DNA of 64,000 nucleotides from CAMLJR01 sp964631955 (GCA_964631955.1 CAZWBA010000004.1:204808-268807); one strand, 5' to 3'; counted from the stretch's first letter, positions 34,677-43,792 are shown. Numbers and translations are program-made. Notes: a model not told the origin generated them from the sequence alone.

Positions 34677-35894
34677 ATGAGACGCGTTGTGATCACCGGC
34701 CTCGGCATTGTGTCGTGCCTGGGCAACAACAAAGCTGCCGTTCTGGATGCGCTGCAAACCGGCCGTTCGGGTATCCGCTTTCGCGAAGACTATAAAGAGC
34801 TGGGCTTTCGCAGCCAGGTCGCTGGCACTATCGATATCGACTTCGCCGCGCTGATCGACCGCAAGCAGCTGCGCTTCATGGGCGACGCCGCAGCTTACGC
34901 CTACCTCGCCATGCAGGAAGCGATCGCCGACTCAGGGCTCGAAGAAGCTGACGTCGCCAGCACGCGCTCCGGCATCATCGCAGGATCGGGCGGCGCCTCT
35001 TCGGCGAACCTGATCGAATCCGCCGACATCCTGCGCACCAAAGGCCTCAAGCGTATCGGCCCATACCGCGTCACCCAAACCATGAGCAGTACCGTATCGG
35101 CCTGCCTCGCCACCCCCTTCAAAATCAAGGGCGTGAATTATTCGATCTCTTCGGCATGCGCCACTAGCGCACACTGCATCGGCAACGGCGTCGAACTGAT
35201 TCAATCCGGCAAGCAGGACATCGTGTTTGCCGGCGGTGGCGAAGAAGAACACTGGACATTGAGCTGCCTGTTCGATGCCATGGGCGCGCTGTCATCCAAA
35301 TACAACGACACCCCGACCCAGGCATCGCGCCCCTACGACGCCAATCGCGATGGCTTCGTCATCTCCGGCGGCGGCGGTATGGTCGTACTCGAAGAGCTCG
35401 AACACGCCAAAGCCCGCGGCGCGAAGATTTATGGAGAAGTCGTCGGGTACGGCGCAACCTCCGACGGCTACGACATGGTCGCTCCGAGCGGCGAAGGCGC
35501 GGTGCGCTGCATGCAGCAGGCACTGGCCGGCATGACGGGCAATATCGATTACATCAACAGCCACGGCACCTCGACTCCGGCAGGCGATCTGCAGGAACTC
35601 AAGGCGATCAAGGAAACGTTTGGCGCGAACGTGCCTGTGATCAGCTCGACGAAATCGCTCGCCGGTCATTCGCTGGGCGCCACCGGTGTGCACGAAGCGA
35701 TCTACTGCCTGTTGATGATGGAGCACAACTTCATCGCCGCATCCGCCAATATCGACACGCTCGACCCCGAAGCGAACGGCGTGAATATCGTGCGCACCAC
35801 TCAGCAGGGAGTCACTCTGAATCGCATTCTTTCCAATAGCTTCGGCTTCGGCGGCACCAATGCCAGCCTGGTATTCGAACGCTACACGGGCTGA
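34677..35894 (+). CDS. fabB: Beta-ketoacyl-ACP synthase I
   Basis: 405 residues. The thiolase-fold triad is complete: Cys161 in SSACATSAHC, a His in NSHGTSTPAGD near 297 and a second His in SLAGHSLGATG near 333. It elongates cis-3-decenoyl-ACP to commit carbon to unsaturated fatty acids. A GGGGGTATTT-type purine stretch precedes the ATG. It is followed by a hairpin and then a new promoter, so the carrier-protein cassette downstream is probably a separate unit. Confidence 0.96.
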   Translation: MRRVVITGLGIVSCLGNNKAAVLDALQTGRSGIRFREDYKELGFRSQVAGTIDIDFAALIDRKQLRFMGDAAAYAYLAMQEAIADSGLEEADVASTRSGIIAGSGGASSANLIESADILRTKGLKRIGPYRVTQTMSSTVSACLATPFKIKGVNYSISSACATSAHCIGNGVELIQSGKQDIVFAGGGEEEHWTLSCLFDAMGALSSKYNDTPTQASRPYDANRDGFVISGGGGMVVLEELEHAKARGAKIYGEVVGYGATSDGYDMVAPSGEGAVRCMQQALAGMTGNIDYINSHGTSTPAGDLQELKAIKETFGANVPVISSTKSLAGHSLGATGVHEAIYCLLMMEHNFIAASANIDTLDPEANGVNIVRTTQQGVTLNRILSNSFGFGGTNASLVFERYTG

Positions 35895-35913
35895 GTAATT
35901 CAGCCATCCACGC

Positions 35914-35936
35914 GCGAGTCCGCACATCGGGCTCGC
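35914..35936 (+). terminator. Hairpin after fabB
   Basis: GCGAGTCCG and CGGGCTCGC can pair over nine positions (one G-U) around a CACAT loop, 20 bases after the fabB stop. There is no T-run after it, so it may terminate inefficiently. Confidence 0.45.
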
Positions 35937-35954
35937 CATCACCTAATCCATAGT

Positions 35955-35983
35955 TTGTTACTTCACTCCAGTTAGACTATAAA
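35955..35983 (+). promoter_or_regulatory. Sigma-70 promoter for the carrier-protein cassette
   Basis: TTGTTA (35955-35960) and TATAAA (35978-35983) are separated by exactly 17 bases. The predicted start lies near 35990, giving a leader of about 100 bases before the carrier protein ATG at 36089. It supports separate expression from fabAB. Confidence 0.6.
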
Positions 35984-36088
35984 CAGGAACCGGATTTCAT
36001 CTGCTCCCGCCACTAATGTTGGCGCCTTCTTGCGGATTACACGCAGATCCAACCCCGAGCAGTTTCGCGTTTGTTTAGGAAGCTTTTT

Positions 36089-36328
36089 ATGTATGCCGAT
36101 CGAATTCGAGAAATTTTAGCGAAGCATGCCCGCCTGTCTGCCGACATCACGACACTCTCCGATGAGAGCGATCTCTACAGTGCCGGCCTCACCTCGCTGA
36201 CCACCGTTAATCTCATGCTCGCCATTGAAGAACAATTCGACATCGAATTTCCCGACCATATGCTTGGCCGTAAGACCTTTGGCAGTATTCAGGCGCTTTG
36301 TGAGGCCGTGGAAGAGCTCGTTGCGTAA
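36089..36328 (+). CDS. Stand-alone carrier protein of the aminoacyl-carrier cassette
   Basis: 79 residues, acidic, four-helix carrier protein. The phosphopantetheine site is Ser36 in YSAGLTSLTTVNL. This LTSL context differs from the DSL of fatty-acid ACP and from the DST of the carrier at 21641. The ATG at 36089 has AGGA seven bases upstream; a longer frame would need TTG. It is the first gene of a five-gene run and is the expected acceptor for the SerRS-like ligase at 37542. Known homologues in Bradyrhizobium accept glycine or alanine as a thioester; which residue is loaded here is unknown. Confidence 0.88.
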   Translation: MYADRIREILAKHARLSADITTLSDESDLYSAGLTSLTTVNLMLAIEEQFDIEFPDHMLGRKTFGSIQALCEAVEELVA

Positions 36329-36347
36329 TTCACCTGGAGATAAAGAA

Positions 36348-37535
36348 ATGCCGTCTGTTTCCACCCTGCAACCGAGCACCGACCTGTCCGCGCTACTGGA
36401 AAAAATTCATGCGATCGGCCGGAATGCCATAGCCCCACACGCACATGAAGTGGACCGCGATGCGCGCTTTCCGCGCGAAGCATTCGACGCGCTCAAAGCC
36501 GAGAAACTGCTGAGCTCCTACATTCCCTCCGAACTGGGCGGGGCGGGATTATCGATCTCGGATCAATCCAGGATTTGCGAAGCGCTCGCGCACTATTGCG
36601 CATCGACTGCAATGATTTACGCGATGCACCAAATTCAAGTCGCGTGCATCGTGCATCACACCACGCACAATGAATTTTTTAGCTCCTACATGCGAGAGCT
36701 CGTCGATAAACAATATCTGATTGCATCGGCGACAACCGAATTGGGCATTGGTGGCGATGTACGCTCAAGCCTCTGCGCGGTCAATGTCGAAGGCGACACC
36801 TTCACGCTCGACAAGCAGGCACCCGTTATTTCCTATGCGGCATCGGCCGATGCCATTCTCGTTACCTGTCGCCGCTCGCCCGAAGCGGGGCGAAACGATC
36901 AATCGGTCGTACTCGTACGCAAAGAAGATGTCACGCTGGAAGAAATTTCAGGCTGGGATACGATGGGCTTTCGCGGCACCTGCAGCAACGGTTACTCACT
37001 GCACTCGCGCGGCGATGGACGCCAGATATTTCCCGGCCCGTACGCAGACATTCATCGCAAAACGCAGCAGCCGTATTCGCATATTGTCTGGAGCTCGCTC
37101 TGGCTCGGACTGGCACAGAGCGCAATGAATATCGCACGCAGCTCGGTGCGCACAGAGGCACGCAAAAATCCGGGCACACTGCCGCCGTCTGCGCTCCGAC
37201 TCGCGGAACTCGATGCTGTTTTATTTTCAATGCGTGCCGGCGTTCAACAATGCGTTGCCGATTATCATCAACGCCTGCTGAGCAAGGATGAAGAAGCCTT
37301 CTCCGATTTCGGATTCAATCTCCGCGTGAGTAATCTGAAAATTCGCTCGTCCGAGCTCGTCATCGAAATCGTCAGCAAGGCGATGATGATCTGCGGCATC
37401 GCGAGTTATCGCAACGATTCGAAATCGAGCCTCAACCGTCAATTGCGCGATGCTTATGGTGCTGCCTTGATGGTAAATAACGATCGTATTCTCGGCCAGA
37501 GTTCGGCCATTCAGATTATGCAGAAGGGAGACTGA
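36348..37535 (+). CDS. Acyl-CoA dehydrogenase-like flavoprotein
   Basis: 395 residues from the ATG at 36348, which follows CTGGAG by ten bases; upstream codons of the frame overlap the carrier gene. The acyl-CoA dehydrogenase fold is recognisable: N-terminal helical domain (PSELGGAGLSISDQSRICEAL), a middle domain with TTELGIGGDVRSS, then a C-terminal four-helix bundle (FNLRVSNLKIRSSELVIEIVSKAMMICG). Because it follows a carrier protein and precedes an aminoacyl loader, it may oxidise a carrier-bound aminoacyl or acyl group, as in proline-to-pyrrole oxidases; that is inference. The usual catalytic Glu could not be assigned by eye. Confidence 0.82.
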   Translation: MPSVSTLQPSTDLSALLEKIHAIGRNAIAPHAHEVDRDARFPREAFDALKAEKLLSSYIPSELGGAGLSISDQSRICEALAHYCASTAMIYAMHQIQVACIVHHTTHNEFFSSYMRELVDKQYLIASATTELGIGGDVRSSLCAVNVEGDTFTLDKQAPVISYAASADAILVTCRRSPEAGRNDQSVVLVRKEDVTLEEISGWDTMGFRGTCSNGYSLHSRGDGRQIFPGPYADIHRKTQQPYSHIVWSSLWLGLAQSAMNIARSSVRTEARKNPGTLPPSALRLAELDAVLFSMRAGVQQCVADYHQRLLSKDEEAFSDFGFNLRVSNLKIRSSELVIEIVSKAMMICGIASYRNDSKSSLNRQLRDAYGAALMVNNDRILGQSSAIQIMQKGD

Positions 37536-37541
37536 TTTGCC

Positions 37542-38468
37542 ATGGCGAACACCGATGCAGCGCAGGCGGCTTACCAATATTATTTGAACGAATTATTCGA
37601 AGCGAAGTTATTAATTCCGTCCGGTGTACGCGGTGTGTACGGACGCTCGGGCACATTCGAAAATGTGATCGACCAGTTCGAAAATTACATCACACTTGAA
37701 ACACGCGGAATGAAACCCGAAGTCGTACGTTTCCCGCCAGTATTCAATCGCAGGCATTATTCGCAAATCGACCATATCTATAATTTTCCTGATTTGATGG
37801 GTTCAGTGCACAGCTTCACGGGGCGCGAGTCCGAGCACGCCGAGATGCTGCGCAAGTTCGAAGCCAACGAACAGTGGACCGACGATCTGAGTCCGTCGGA
37901 AGTCATGCTCGCGCCAGCTGCCTGCTATCCGCTTTATCCAACGGCCAGCGGCTCGCTTCCGGCAGAGGGACGCCTCGTCGATTTGAAATCCTTCGTATTT
38001 CGTCACGAGCCCTCCGATGATCCCGCGCGCATGCAGGCATTTCGCATGCGCGAATTCGTGCGGCTGGGAACGCCCGAACAGGCGCTCGCGCACCGCGATT
38101 TCTGGATTCAGAATGCAACACGCACTTTGAAAGCCGTCGGACTCGATGTAGAAGCCGTCGTCGCCAACGATCCATTTTTCGGGCGCGGCGGTCGTGTCAT
38201 GAAAGCTACTCAGCGCGAGCAAAACCTGAAATACGAACTCGTGTTTCCGATTTGCTCGGAGGAAAAACCGACGGCGATTACATCCTGCAATTATCACCTC
38301 GATCATTTCGGCAGCGTGTTCAATATCAGAACTGCGGATGGAGCCGTCGCGCATACAGCGTGCATGGGCTTCGGCCTTGAACGAATCTGTCTTGCGCTCT
38401 TCAAGCATCACGGCCTGAATATCAATAACTGGCCGGAATCCGTGCGCAAACTGCTGAAGCTTTCTTGA
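37542..38468 (+). CDS. Amino acid:[carrier protein] ligase (SerRS-like)
   Basis: 308 residues, a class II aminoacyl-tRNA synthetase catalytic core without the tRNA-binding coiled-coil arm. Motif 2 is FRHEPSDDPARMQAFRMREF and motif 3 is GFGLERICLALF. The expected zinc ligands of this family are present at Cys128 (LAPAACYP), Glu171 (RMREF) and Cys274 (AHTACMG). Characterised homologues (Bradyrhizobium and others) adenylate a small amino acid and load it on the phosphopantetheine of a stand-alone carrier protein instead of tRNA. The carrier gene two positions upstream fits. It overlaps or abuts the next gene. Confidence 0.9.
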   Translation: MANTDAAQAAYQYYLNELFEAKLLIPSGVRGVYGRSGTFENVIDQFENYITLETRGMKPEVVRFPPVFNRRHYSQIDHIYNFPDLMGSVHSFTGRESEHAEMLRKFEANEQWTDDLSPSEVMLAPAACYPLYPTASGSLPAEGRLVDLKSFVFRHEPSDDPARMQAFRMREFVRLGTPEQALAHRDFWIQNATRTLKAVGLDVEAVVANDPFFGRGGRVMKATQREQNLKYELVFPICSEEKPTAITSCNYHLDHFGSVFNIRTADGAVAHTACMGFGLERICLALFKHHGLNINNWPESVRKLLKLS

Positions 38469-38476
38469 AGAAAGAT

Positions 38477-39448
38477 ATGAAACAAATTCTTGCACTGGAT
38501 GCACACCGCTATCTCCCGCACACCATTCACAGTGCGGAACGCGTGTGGACCGAAACGAATTGCTATGTAGATCTGTTGATTGAGCTGCTTCATGCGCACG
38601 GTTTTGAACCGATCGCCGCGCTGCCATTCACACTCGGCATCGATTTCGAAGGGGATCAGTGGACCTTCTTTAAATTTCCCCACGGCGATTTGCTTGCTTT
38701 GTATGGCATCGATATTCAGGAGCTCGCCATCTGGCGCCCACTGATCGATCATATCGAAGAGCAGGTCGGTGCGGGCAAACCGGTATTGGTGGAACTCGAT
38801 TCGTGGTATTTACCGGACACAGCTGGCACCGCCTATCGGCTCGATCACGTTAAAACCACCGTCGCGGTGAATTTGATCGACCGTTCCAGCCGCCGTCTCG
38901 GTTATTTTCACAATCAAAGTTATTTTGAGTTGAGCGGTGACGATTTCACGCAAATATTTCAACTCGACGGACTGGTGCATCCACGCATGCTGCCGCCTTA
39001 CGTGGAATTTGTGCGCTTTCGCGATTTGGCGCCAACAGGAACCACCCTGCTCGATTGCTCGCTCGATATTTTGCGAAAACACCTGCACCTCATTCCGCAA
39101 ACGAATCCATTTCCCGCGTTCAAACGGCGTTTCGAAAAAGACATCAACTGGCTGCAGTCATCAGAGATCGAAGCCTTTCACAAATATTCGTTTGCAACAC
39201 TGCGTCAGTTCGGAGCGTGCTTCGAGCTTTCGCAAACGTATACCGACTGGCTCGGCAGGCAGGGCATCCACAATATCGGTGTGGCGACGGCGGCATTCGG
39301 TGAAATTTCGCAGACGGCGAAGGCAATGCAGTTTCAACTAGCACGCTCGATTGCCCGCAAAAAACCTCTCGACCTGGCCCCGATCGACGCCATGGCTGCC
39401 GCATGGGAACGCGGCATGGCAACCTTGCAGAATCGTTTCGCCGCATAA
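38477..39448 (+). CDS. DUF1839 family protein
   Basis: 323 residues from the ATG at 38477; the frame also opens at a TTG overlapping the ligase stop. The protein contains the family's recognisable stretches: ERVWTETNCYVDLLIELLH, FTLGIDFEGDQWTFFKFP, DSWYLPDTAGTAYR and LGYFHNQSYFELSGDDF. No known catalytic motif is visible apart from a conserved Cys (TNCYVD, residue about 24) and several Asp/His, which could suggest a thiol-peptidase-like or transferase fold. I recall this family mainly as a neighbour of amino acid:carrier protein ligases, so it probably acts on the loaded carrier. Function unknown. Confidence 0.82.
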   Translation: MKQILALDAHRYLPHTIHSAERVWTETNCYVDLLIELLHAHGFEPIAALPFTLGIDFEGDQWTFFKFPHGDLLALYGIDIQELAIWRPLIDHIEEQVGAGKPVLVELDSWYLPDTAGTAYRLDHVKTTVAVNLIDRSSRRLGYFHNQSYFELSGDDFTQIFQLDGLVHPRMLPPYVEFVRFRDLAPTGTTLLDCSLDILRKHLHLIPQTNPFPAFKRRFEKDINWLQSSEIEAFHKYSFATLRQFGACFELSQTYTDWLGRQGIHNIGVATAAFGEISQTAKAMQFQLARSIARKKPLDLAPIDAMAAAWERGMATLQNRFAA

Positions 39449-39449
39449 G

Positions 39450-41984
39450 ATGACCACACCGATTTCCAGCCGCCTGATCAGCTCACACAGCGTCGTCGCG
39501 CTGGATCGTGGCTGGCAGCTCGCCAATAGCATTCCCGATAACAACGCTCTCGACGGCATTACGGTCGATCAACTCGACAATCTGCACTGGCGCGACGCCA
39601 TCGTGCCCGGAACCGTCGCGCAGAGCATTCACGACGATATCAATTTACCGGGGCATTACGATCGTTGCGACTGGTGGTATCGCACATCATTTGCAGCGCC
39701 CACTACAAAACCCAAAAATACAATTCGGCATCGCCTGCGTTTCGAAGGGCTCGCCACCATTGCGGATGTTTGGTTAAACGGCGAGAAAATTCTTTCCGCG
39801 AACAATATGTTTTGCGTTGATGTTGTCGATATCACGCAATATTTACGTGAGCACAACGATTTAGTCATTCATTTTTATTCGCTGCATGCAGCACTCGAAC
39901 AAAAAAAGCCGCGTCCGCGCTGGAAAACCGCGCTGACGAGCCACCAAAATTTGCGCTGGTTTCGTACCACTTTGCTGGGCCGTATTCCCGCATGGTCACC
40001 GCACATAGAACCCGTTGGCCCGTGGCGACCGATCACGCTCGAAACGATAGCAACGATCGATTGCGAGCGGCTGGATATTCAAACGCAATTGCGCGGCGAT
40101 GATGGTTTTGTCCGTATCAGCGCATCGCTGCACACGCTAGATGAGGCTCCAACGCGCGCTGAGCTCATCATTGCAGAGCAGCGTTACCCTTTGCAGCTGG
40201 GCGCCGAGGTATCTGCGACAACAGTGAGCGGCGATATCGAGATCGCACAGGTCCCGAAATGGTGGCCGAATACGCATGGCGAACAACCTTTGTTGCCCTG
40301 TCGCATTGAAGTCGCACTCGATAATGGCATCGTGACCATCGATTGCGGACGCATCGGTTTTAAATCGGTACATGTCAGCCGCGACAACGATGCCGTTTCC
40401 TTCGAAATTAACGGTGCTCCGATTTTTTGTCGCGGCGCGGTCTGGACAGTCAACGATTTTGTATCGCTGAGCGGCAGCAACGAATCCTTGCGCCGCGCAC
40501 TCGAGATTGCGCGCGATGCCAACATTAATATGCTGCGCATCGGCGGCACCATGATTTATGAGCGCAAAGAATTTTTCGATCTTTGCGATGAATTCGGCAT
40601 TCTGGTTTGGCAAGACTTTATGCTTGCAAACATGGACTACCCCATCGCCGACGAAAATTTTTCCGCCAATATCGCGCGGGAAGTTCGCCAACAGCTCAGC
40701 CAATTGCAAAAGCATGTATGTATCGCCGCCTATTGCGCGGGCAGCGAAATCGAACAGCAAGCGGCGATGATGGGCTTGCCTGCAAGCGAATGGAGCAATA
40801 CCTTTTTTGCAGAACGATTACCCGCACTTTGCGCAGAACATCATGCAGGCGCTCCCTATTTTCGCGGTTCGCCAAGCGAAGGCGCGCTACCGTTCCAGGT
40901 CGACACCGGCATTGCGCATTACTACGGTGTTGGCGCTTACCGCCGCCTGCCAAGCGATGTCAAAAGTGCGAAAGTGAAATTTGCTGCCGAATGCCTGGGA
41001 TTTTCGAACGTTCCCGAATACGAAACGATGGCGCTACTGCTCGACGGCAAAATTCCTGTACCGCACCACCCGCGCTGGAAAGCACGGGTGCCGCGCGACA
41101 ATGGATCGGGTTATGACTTCGAGGATATTCGCGATTTCTATCTGAAAGAGCTATTCCATATCGACCCAGTTGAATTGCGCTGCCAGGATGTGGAGCGCTA
41201 TTACGCGATTTCGCGTGTCGTTACCGGCGAGGTCATGAAAAGCGTTTTTGCAGAATGGCGCAGCAACAGCGAGTGCCGCGGTGGATTAATCTGGTTTTAT
41301 AAGGATCTATGGCCCGGCGCCGGATGGGGAATCATCGACAGCGAAAACCTGCCCAAGGCGACATATCACTATTTACGCAGAGCCTGGGCACCGCTCGCAA
41401 TTTTAGTTACCGATGAAGGCCTCAATGGCTTGCAGCTGCATGCCATCAACGACACATCAGAAAAACGCACCTTACGTATTGAAATCGATTTATTTCGGGC
41501 TGGTAAAACTTGTATCGCCCACGCCGAACAAACGCTTGAGCTGGCGCCGCGCTCCTCAAAGATGTTAAAAGCCGACGATATGATTGGTCATTTTACCGAC
41601 GTAAATTACTCATACCGATTCGGCCCATCCAAGCACGACACGGTCATTGCACGATTAATTTGCGCGGGCACAAATCAGTCTGTTAGCGAAGATTTTTATT
41701 TTCCACAGGGACTCAATCTCCCCATTCATTACAACGCATCGATCGACGCCTCTGCCGTATTCAGCGAGGATGGCAGCGTGGTACTGACACTCAAGAGCCC
41801 TGTGTTCTTACAGGCTGTTTCGATTGCAGCTACCGGCTTCATCCCTGACGATAATTACTTCCATCTACCCCCACAACGCGAGCGCTCTATTCGCTTCAGC
41901 AACAATTCGGGAGCGAGAAAATTCAAAGCTGAAATCAGCGCAATCAATTTAGCCGAGTCCATTACTGTGCGCGTACAGCCATAA
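39450..41984 (+). CDS. Glycoside hydrolase family 2-like protein (beta-mannosidase type), cytoplasmic
   Basis: 844 residues from the ATG at 39450, one base after the DUF1839 stop. An N-terminal galactose-binding-like domain (VPGTVAQSIHDDINLPGHYDRC, DVWLNGEKILSANNMF) precedes the immunoglobulin-like and TIM-barrel domains. The putative acid/base Glu is in AGSEIEQ (about residue 433) and the nucleophile Glu in FAAECLGFSNVPE (about residue 514). LIWFYKDLWPGAGWGIID is the conserved post-nucleophile loop. There is no signal peptide, which is unusual for a polymer-degrading enzyme. In this cassette it may act on an intracellular glycoside or have been recruited as a transferase. The sequence alone does not say which. 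Confidence 0.8.
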   Translation: MTTPISSRLISSHSVVALDRGWQLANSIPDNNALDGITVDQLDNLHWRDAIVPGTVAQSIHDDINLPGHYDRCDWWYRTSFAAPTTKPKNTIRHRLRFEGLATIADVWLNGEKILSANNMFCVDVVDITQYLREHNDLVIHFYSLHAALEQKKPRPRWKTALTSHQNLRWFRTTLLGRIPAWSPHIEPVGPWRPITLETIATIDCERLDIQTQLRGDDGFVRISASLHTLDEAPTRAELIIAEQRYPLQLGAEVSATTVSGDIEIAQVPKWWPNTHGEQPLLPCRIEVALDNGIVTIDCGRIGFKSVHVSRDNDAVSFEINGAPIFCRGAVWTVNDFVSLSGSNESLRRALEIARDANINMLRIGGTMIYERKEFFDLCDEFGILVWQDFMLANMDYPIADENFSANIAREVRQQLSQLQKHVCIAAYCAGSEIEQQAAMMGLPASEWSNTFFAERLPALCAEHHAGAPYFRGSPSEGALPFQVDTGIAHYYGVGAYRRLPSDVKSAKVKFAAECLGFSNVPEYETMALLLDGKIPVPHHPRWKARVPRDNGSGYDFEDIRDFYLKELFHIDPVELRCQDVERYYAISRVVTGEVMKSVFAEWRSNSECRGGLIWFYKDLWPGAGWGIIDSENLPKATYHYLRRAWAPLAILVTDEGLNGLQLHAINDTSEKRTLRIEIDLFRAGKTCIAHAEQTLELAPRSSKMLKADDMIGHFTDVNYSYRFGPSKHDTVIARLICAGTNQSVSEDFYFPQGLNLPIHYNASIDASAVFSEDGSVVLTLKSPVFLQAVSIAATGFIPDDNYFHLPPQRERSIRFSNNSGARKFKAEISAINLAESITVRVQP

Positions 41985-42041
41985 CAGCTATCGCCCGCTT
42001 AAAGCGTCAGCGATACCGCTCGGCAATAAGCAGTAAACCTG

Positions 42042-43244
42042 TCAGGCCAGAGGTAACACTGAGACAATATCGTTGCATTTAATCGACGTGCCGCTCGGGA
42101 TTTCCACCAGGGCATTGGCCCACGCCACCGATGCCAAAACACCAGAGCTTTGATTGGGATAAATTTCGACGCCATACCCATTCTCGGTAGCGACGATGCG
42201 AGCACGCAGATATTCCTGGCGTTTACCCGGCCGCGGCCAATCGAACAATGCCGGTAATTGCACGCGCACCGATTCCACCGCTGCAGACCCTTGCATGCGC
42301 TTGATGTAGGGTTGCGCAATTATATGAAAAGTGACAAACGCGGAGGCAGGATTTCCCGGCAGACCAAAAAACGGCACGCCGTTGAACCGCCCATAAGCCA
42401 GCGGTTTACCGGGCTTGATATTGAGTTTCCACAAATGCAATTGGCCATGCTGCTCCAATTGTCTGCGCACGTGATCTTCTTCGCCCGCCGATACGCCGCC
42501 TGTCGCGATCACACAATCGCTACTGCGCGAAGCATTCTCCAAAGCGGCGTGAGTCGCCTCCGCAGAGTCGGCCACCATGCCGCAATCGATTACGATGCAG
42601 CCGAGCTTTTCGAGCAGCGCACGCAATAAAAATCGATTCGAATTATAAATTTGCCCAGGCTGCAGTGGCTGCCCCGGATCGACCAGCTCATCGCCCGTCG
42701 ACAATATCGCCACGCGCAACCGGCGAAAAACCGACACATCGGTTTTACCGGTCGATGCCAATAACGCGATATCCGCTGCACGCAAACGCTGCCCACGCGA
42801 GACCAAGCGTTGACCGAGATGAATATCCTGGCCGCGAGGCCGCACATTTTCACCAACGCGAACGGGAGTATTAATGGTGACACGGCAATGCTCCGCGCGA
42901 TCACTGTCGACCGTGCAATCTTCTTGCATGACGACCGCATCGGCTCCCTCCGGCAAATTCGCTCCGGTAAAAATACGGGCTGCCGTGCCGGGTCCAAGTG
43001 CATGTCCAACGGAGCCCGCCGCAATTCGCTGCGCGACGCGTAAGGGTTTATTGGCATCCTGAGCACGAATCGCATAACCATCCATCGCGCTGTTATCAGC
43101 GGGAGGAACGTCGATTTCGGAAAACTCATCGACGACGGCGATGCGGCCCAAGGTGCCGTTTAATGCAACACGCTCGATTTCGCCAAGCGTTATGGCATCA
43201 CTCAGAATGTAGCGTAACGCATCGTCGATGGCCGTGAGCGTCAT
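42042..43244 (-). CDS. moeA: Molybdopterin molybdenumtransferase
   Basis: 400 residues, standard length. Domain I opens with the MoeA N-terminal text EIDVPPADNSAMDGYAIRA. The MPT-binding domain has STGDELVDPG, IYNSN and ATGGVSAGEEDHVR, with the PGKPLAYG and GLPGNPASAF loops. It inserts molybdate into adenylylated molybdopterin. It follows moaB by 4 bases on the same strand. Confidence 0.95.
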   Translation of the reverse strand: MTLTAIDDALRYILSDAITLGEIERVALNGTLGRIAVVDEFSEIDVPPADNSAMDGYAIRAQDANKPLRVAQRIAAGSVGHALGPGTAARIFTGANLPEGADAVVMQEDCTVDSDRAEHCRVTINTPVRVGENVRPRGQDIHLGQRLVSRGQRLRAADIALLASTGKTDVSVFRRLRVAILSTGDELVDPGQPLQPGQIYNSNRFLLRALLEKLGCIVIDCGMVADSAEATHAALENASRSSDCVIATGGVSAGEEDHVRRQLEQHGQLHLWKLNIKPGKPLAYGRFNGVPFFGLPGNPASAFVTFHIIAQPYIKRMQGSAAVESVRVQLPALFDWPRPGKRQEYLRARIVATENGYGVEIYPNQSSGVLASVAWANALVEIPSGTSIKCNDIVSVLPLA

Positions 43245-43248
43245 ATCG

Positions 43249-43776
43249 TCAATCGCTGCGTTTACGCGTATTCAACACGCCGACAAAGTTGCATGGTCGC
43301 TGTGTGCTGTCGAGCTGCCCGCGAATGATTTTTTCCCAACCCGTGCGACAGGCGTTCGTCGAGCCGGGCAGGCAAAAAATAATAGTGTTGTTAGCAAGGC
43401 CAGCGAGTGCGCGCGATTGAATCGTTGACGTGCCGATTTCATCGTATGAAATCGCGCGAAATAATTCGCCAAAACCTTCTATCGATTTATCGAATAGCAC
43501 GGATACCGCTTCCGGAGTTGAATCGCGTCCGCTGAAACCAGTGCCCCCGGTGGTGATTACGGCATCGATGTCGGGATCCGCGATCCAGTGCGATAGCACC
43601 GCGCGAATGCGATAAATATCGTCGATCACGATTTGTTTGACATTCACGCGATGGCCGGCTTCTTTAGCTGCGGTAACCAGATAATCGCCAGAGGTGTCAC
43701 TCTGTTCAGTGCGAGTATCCGACACGGTAAGAATGGCGATATTGAGGACATGCGCGATACCGGTTGCCTTACTCAT
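43249..43776 (-). CDS. moaB: Molybdopterin adenylyltransferase-type protein MoaB
   Basis: 175 residues from the ATG at 43776 (MSKATG); the frame extends further without a plausible ribosome site. ILTVSDTRTEQSDTSGDYL and ITTGGTGFSGRDSTPEAV are the MoaB/MogA family motifs. FCLPGSTNACRTGWEKII is the conserved C-terminal loop. It would adenylylate molybdopterin before MoeA. It forms an operon with moeA and the SDR-like gene upstream. Confidence 0.93.
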   Translation of the reverse strand: MSKATGIAHVLNIAILTVSDTRTEQSDTSGDYLVTAAKEAGHRVNVKQIVIDDIYRIRAVLSHWIADPDIDAVITTGGTGFSGRDSTPEAVSVLFDKSIEGFGELFRAISYDEIGTSTIQSRALAGLANNTIIFCLPGSTNACRTGWEKIIRGQLDSTQRPCNFVGVLNTRKRSD

Positions 43777-43792
43777 GATTGAACCTCGGAGT

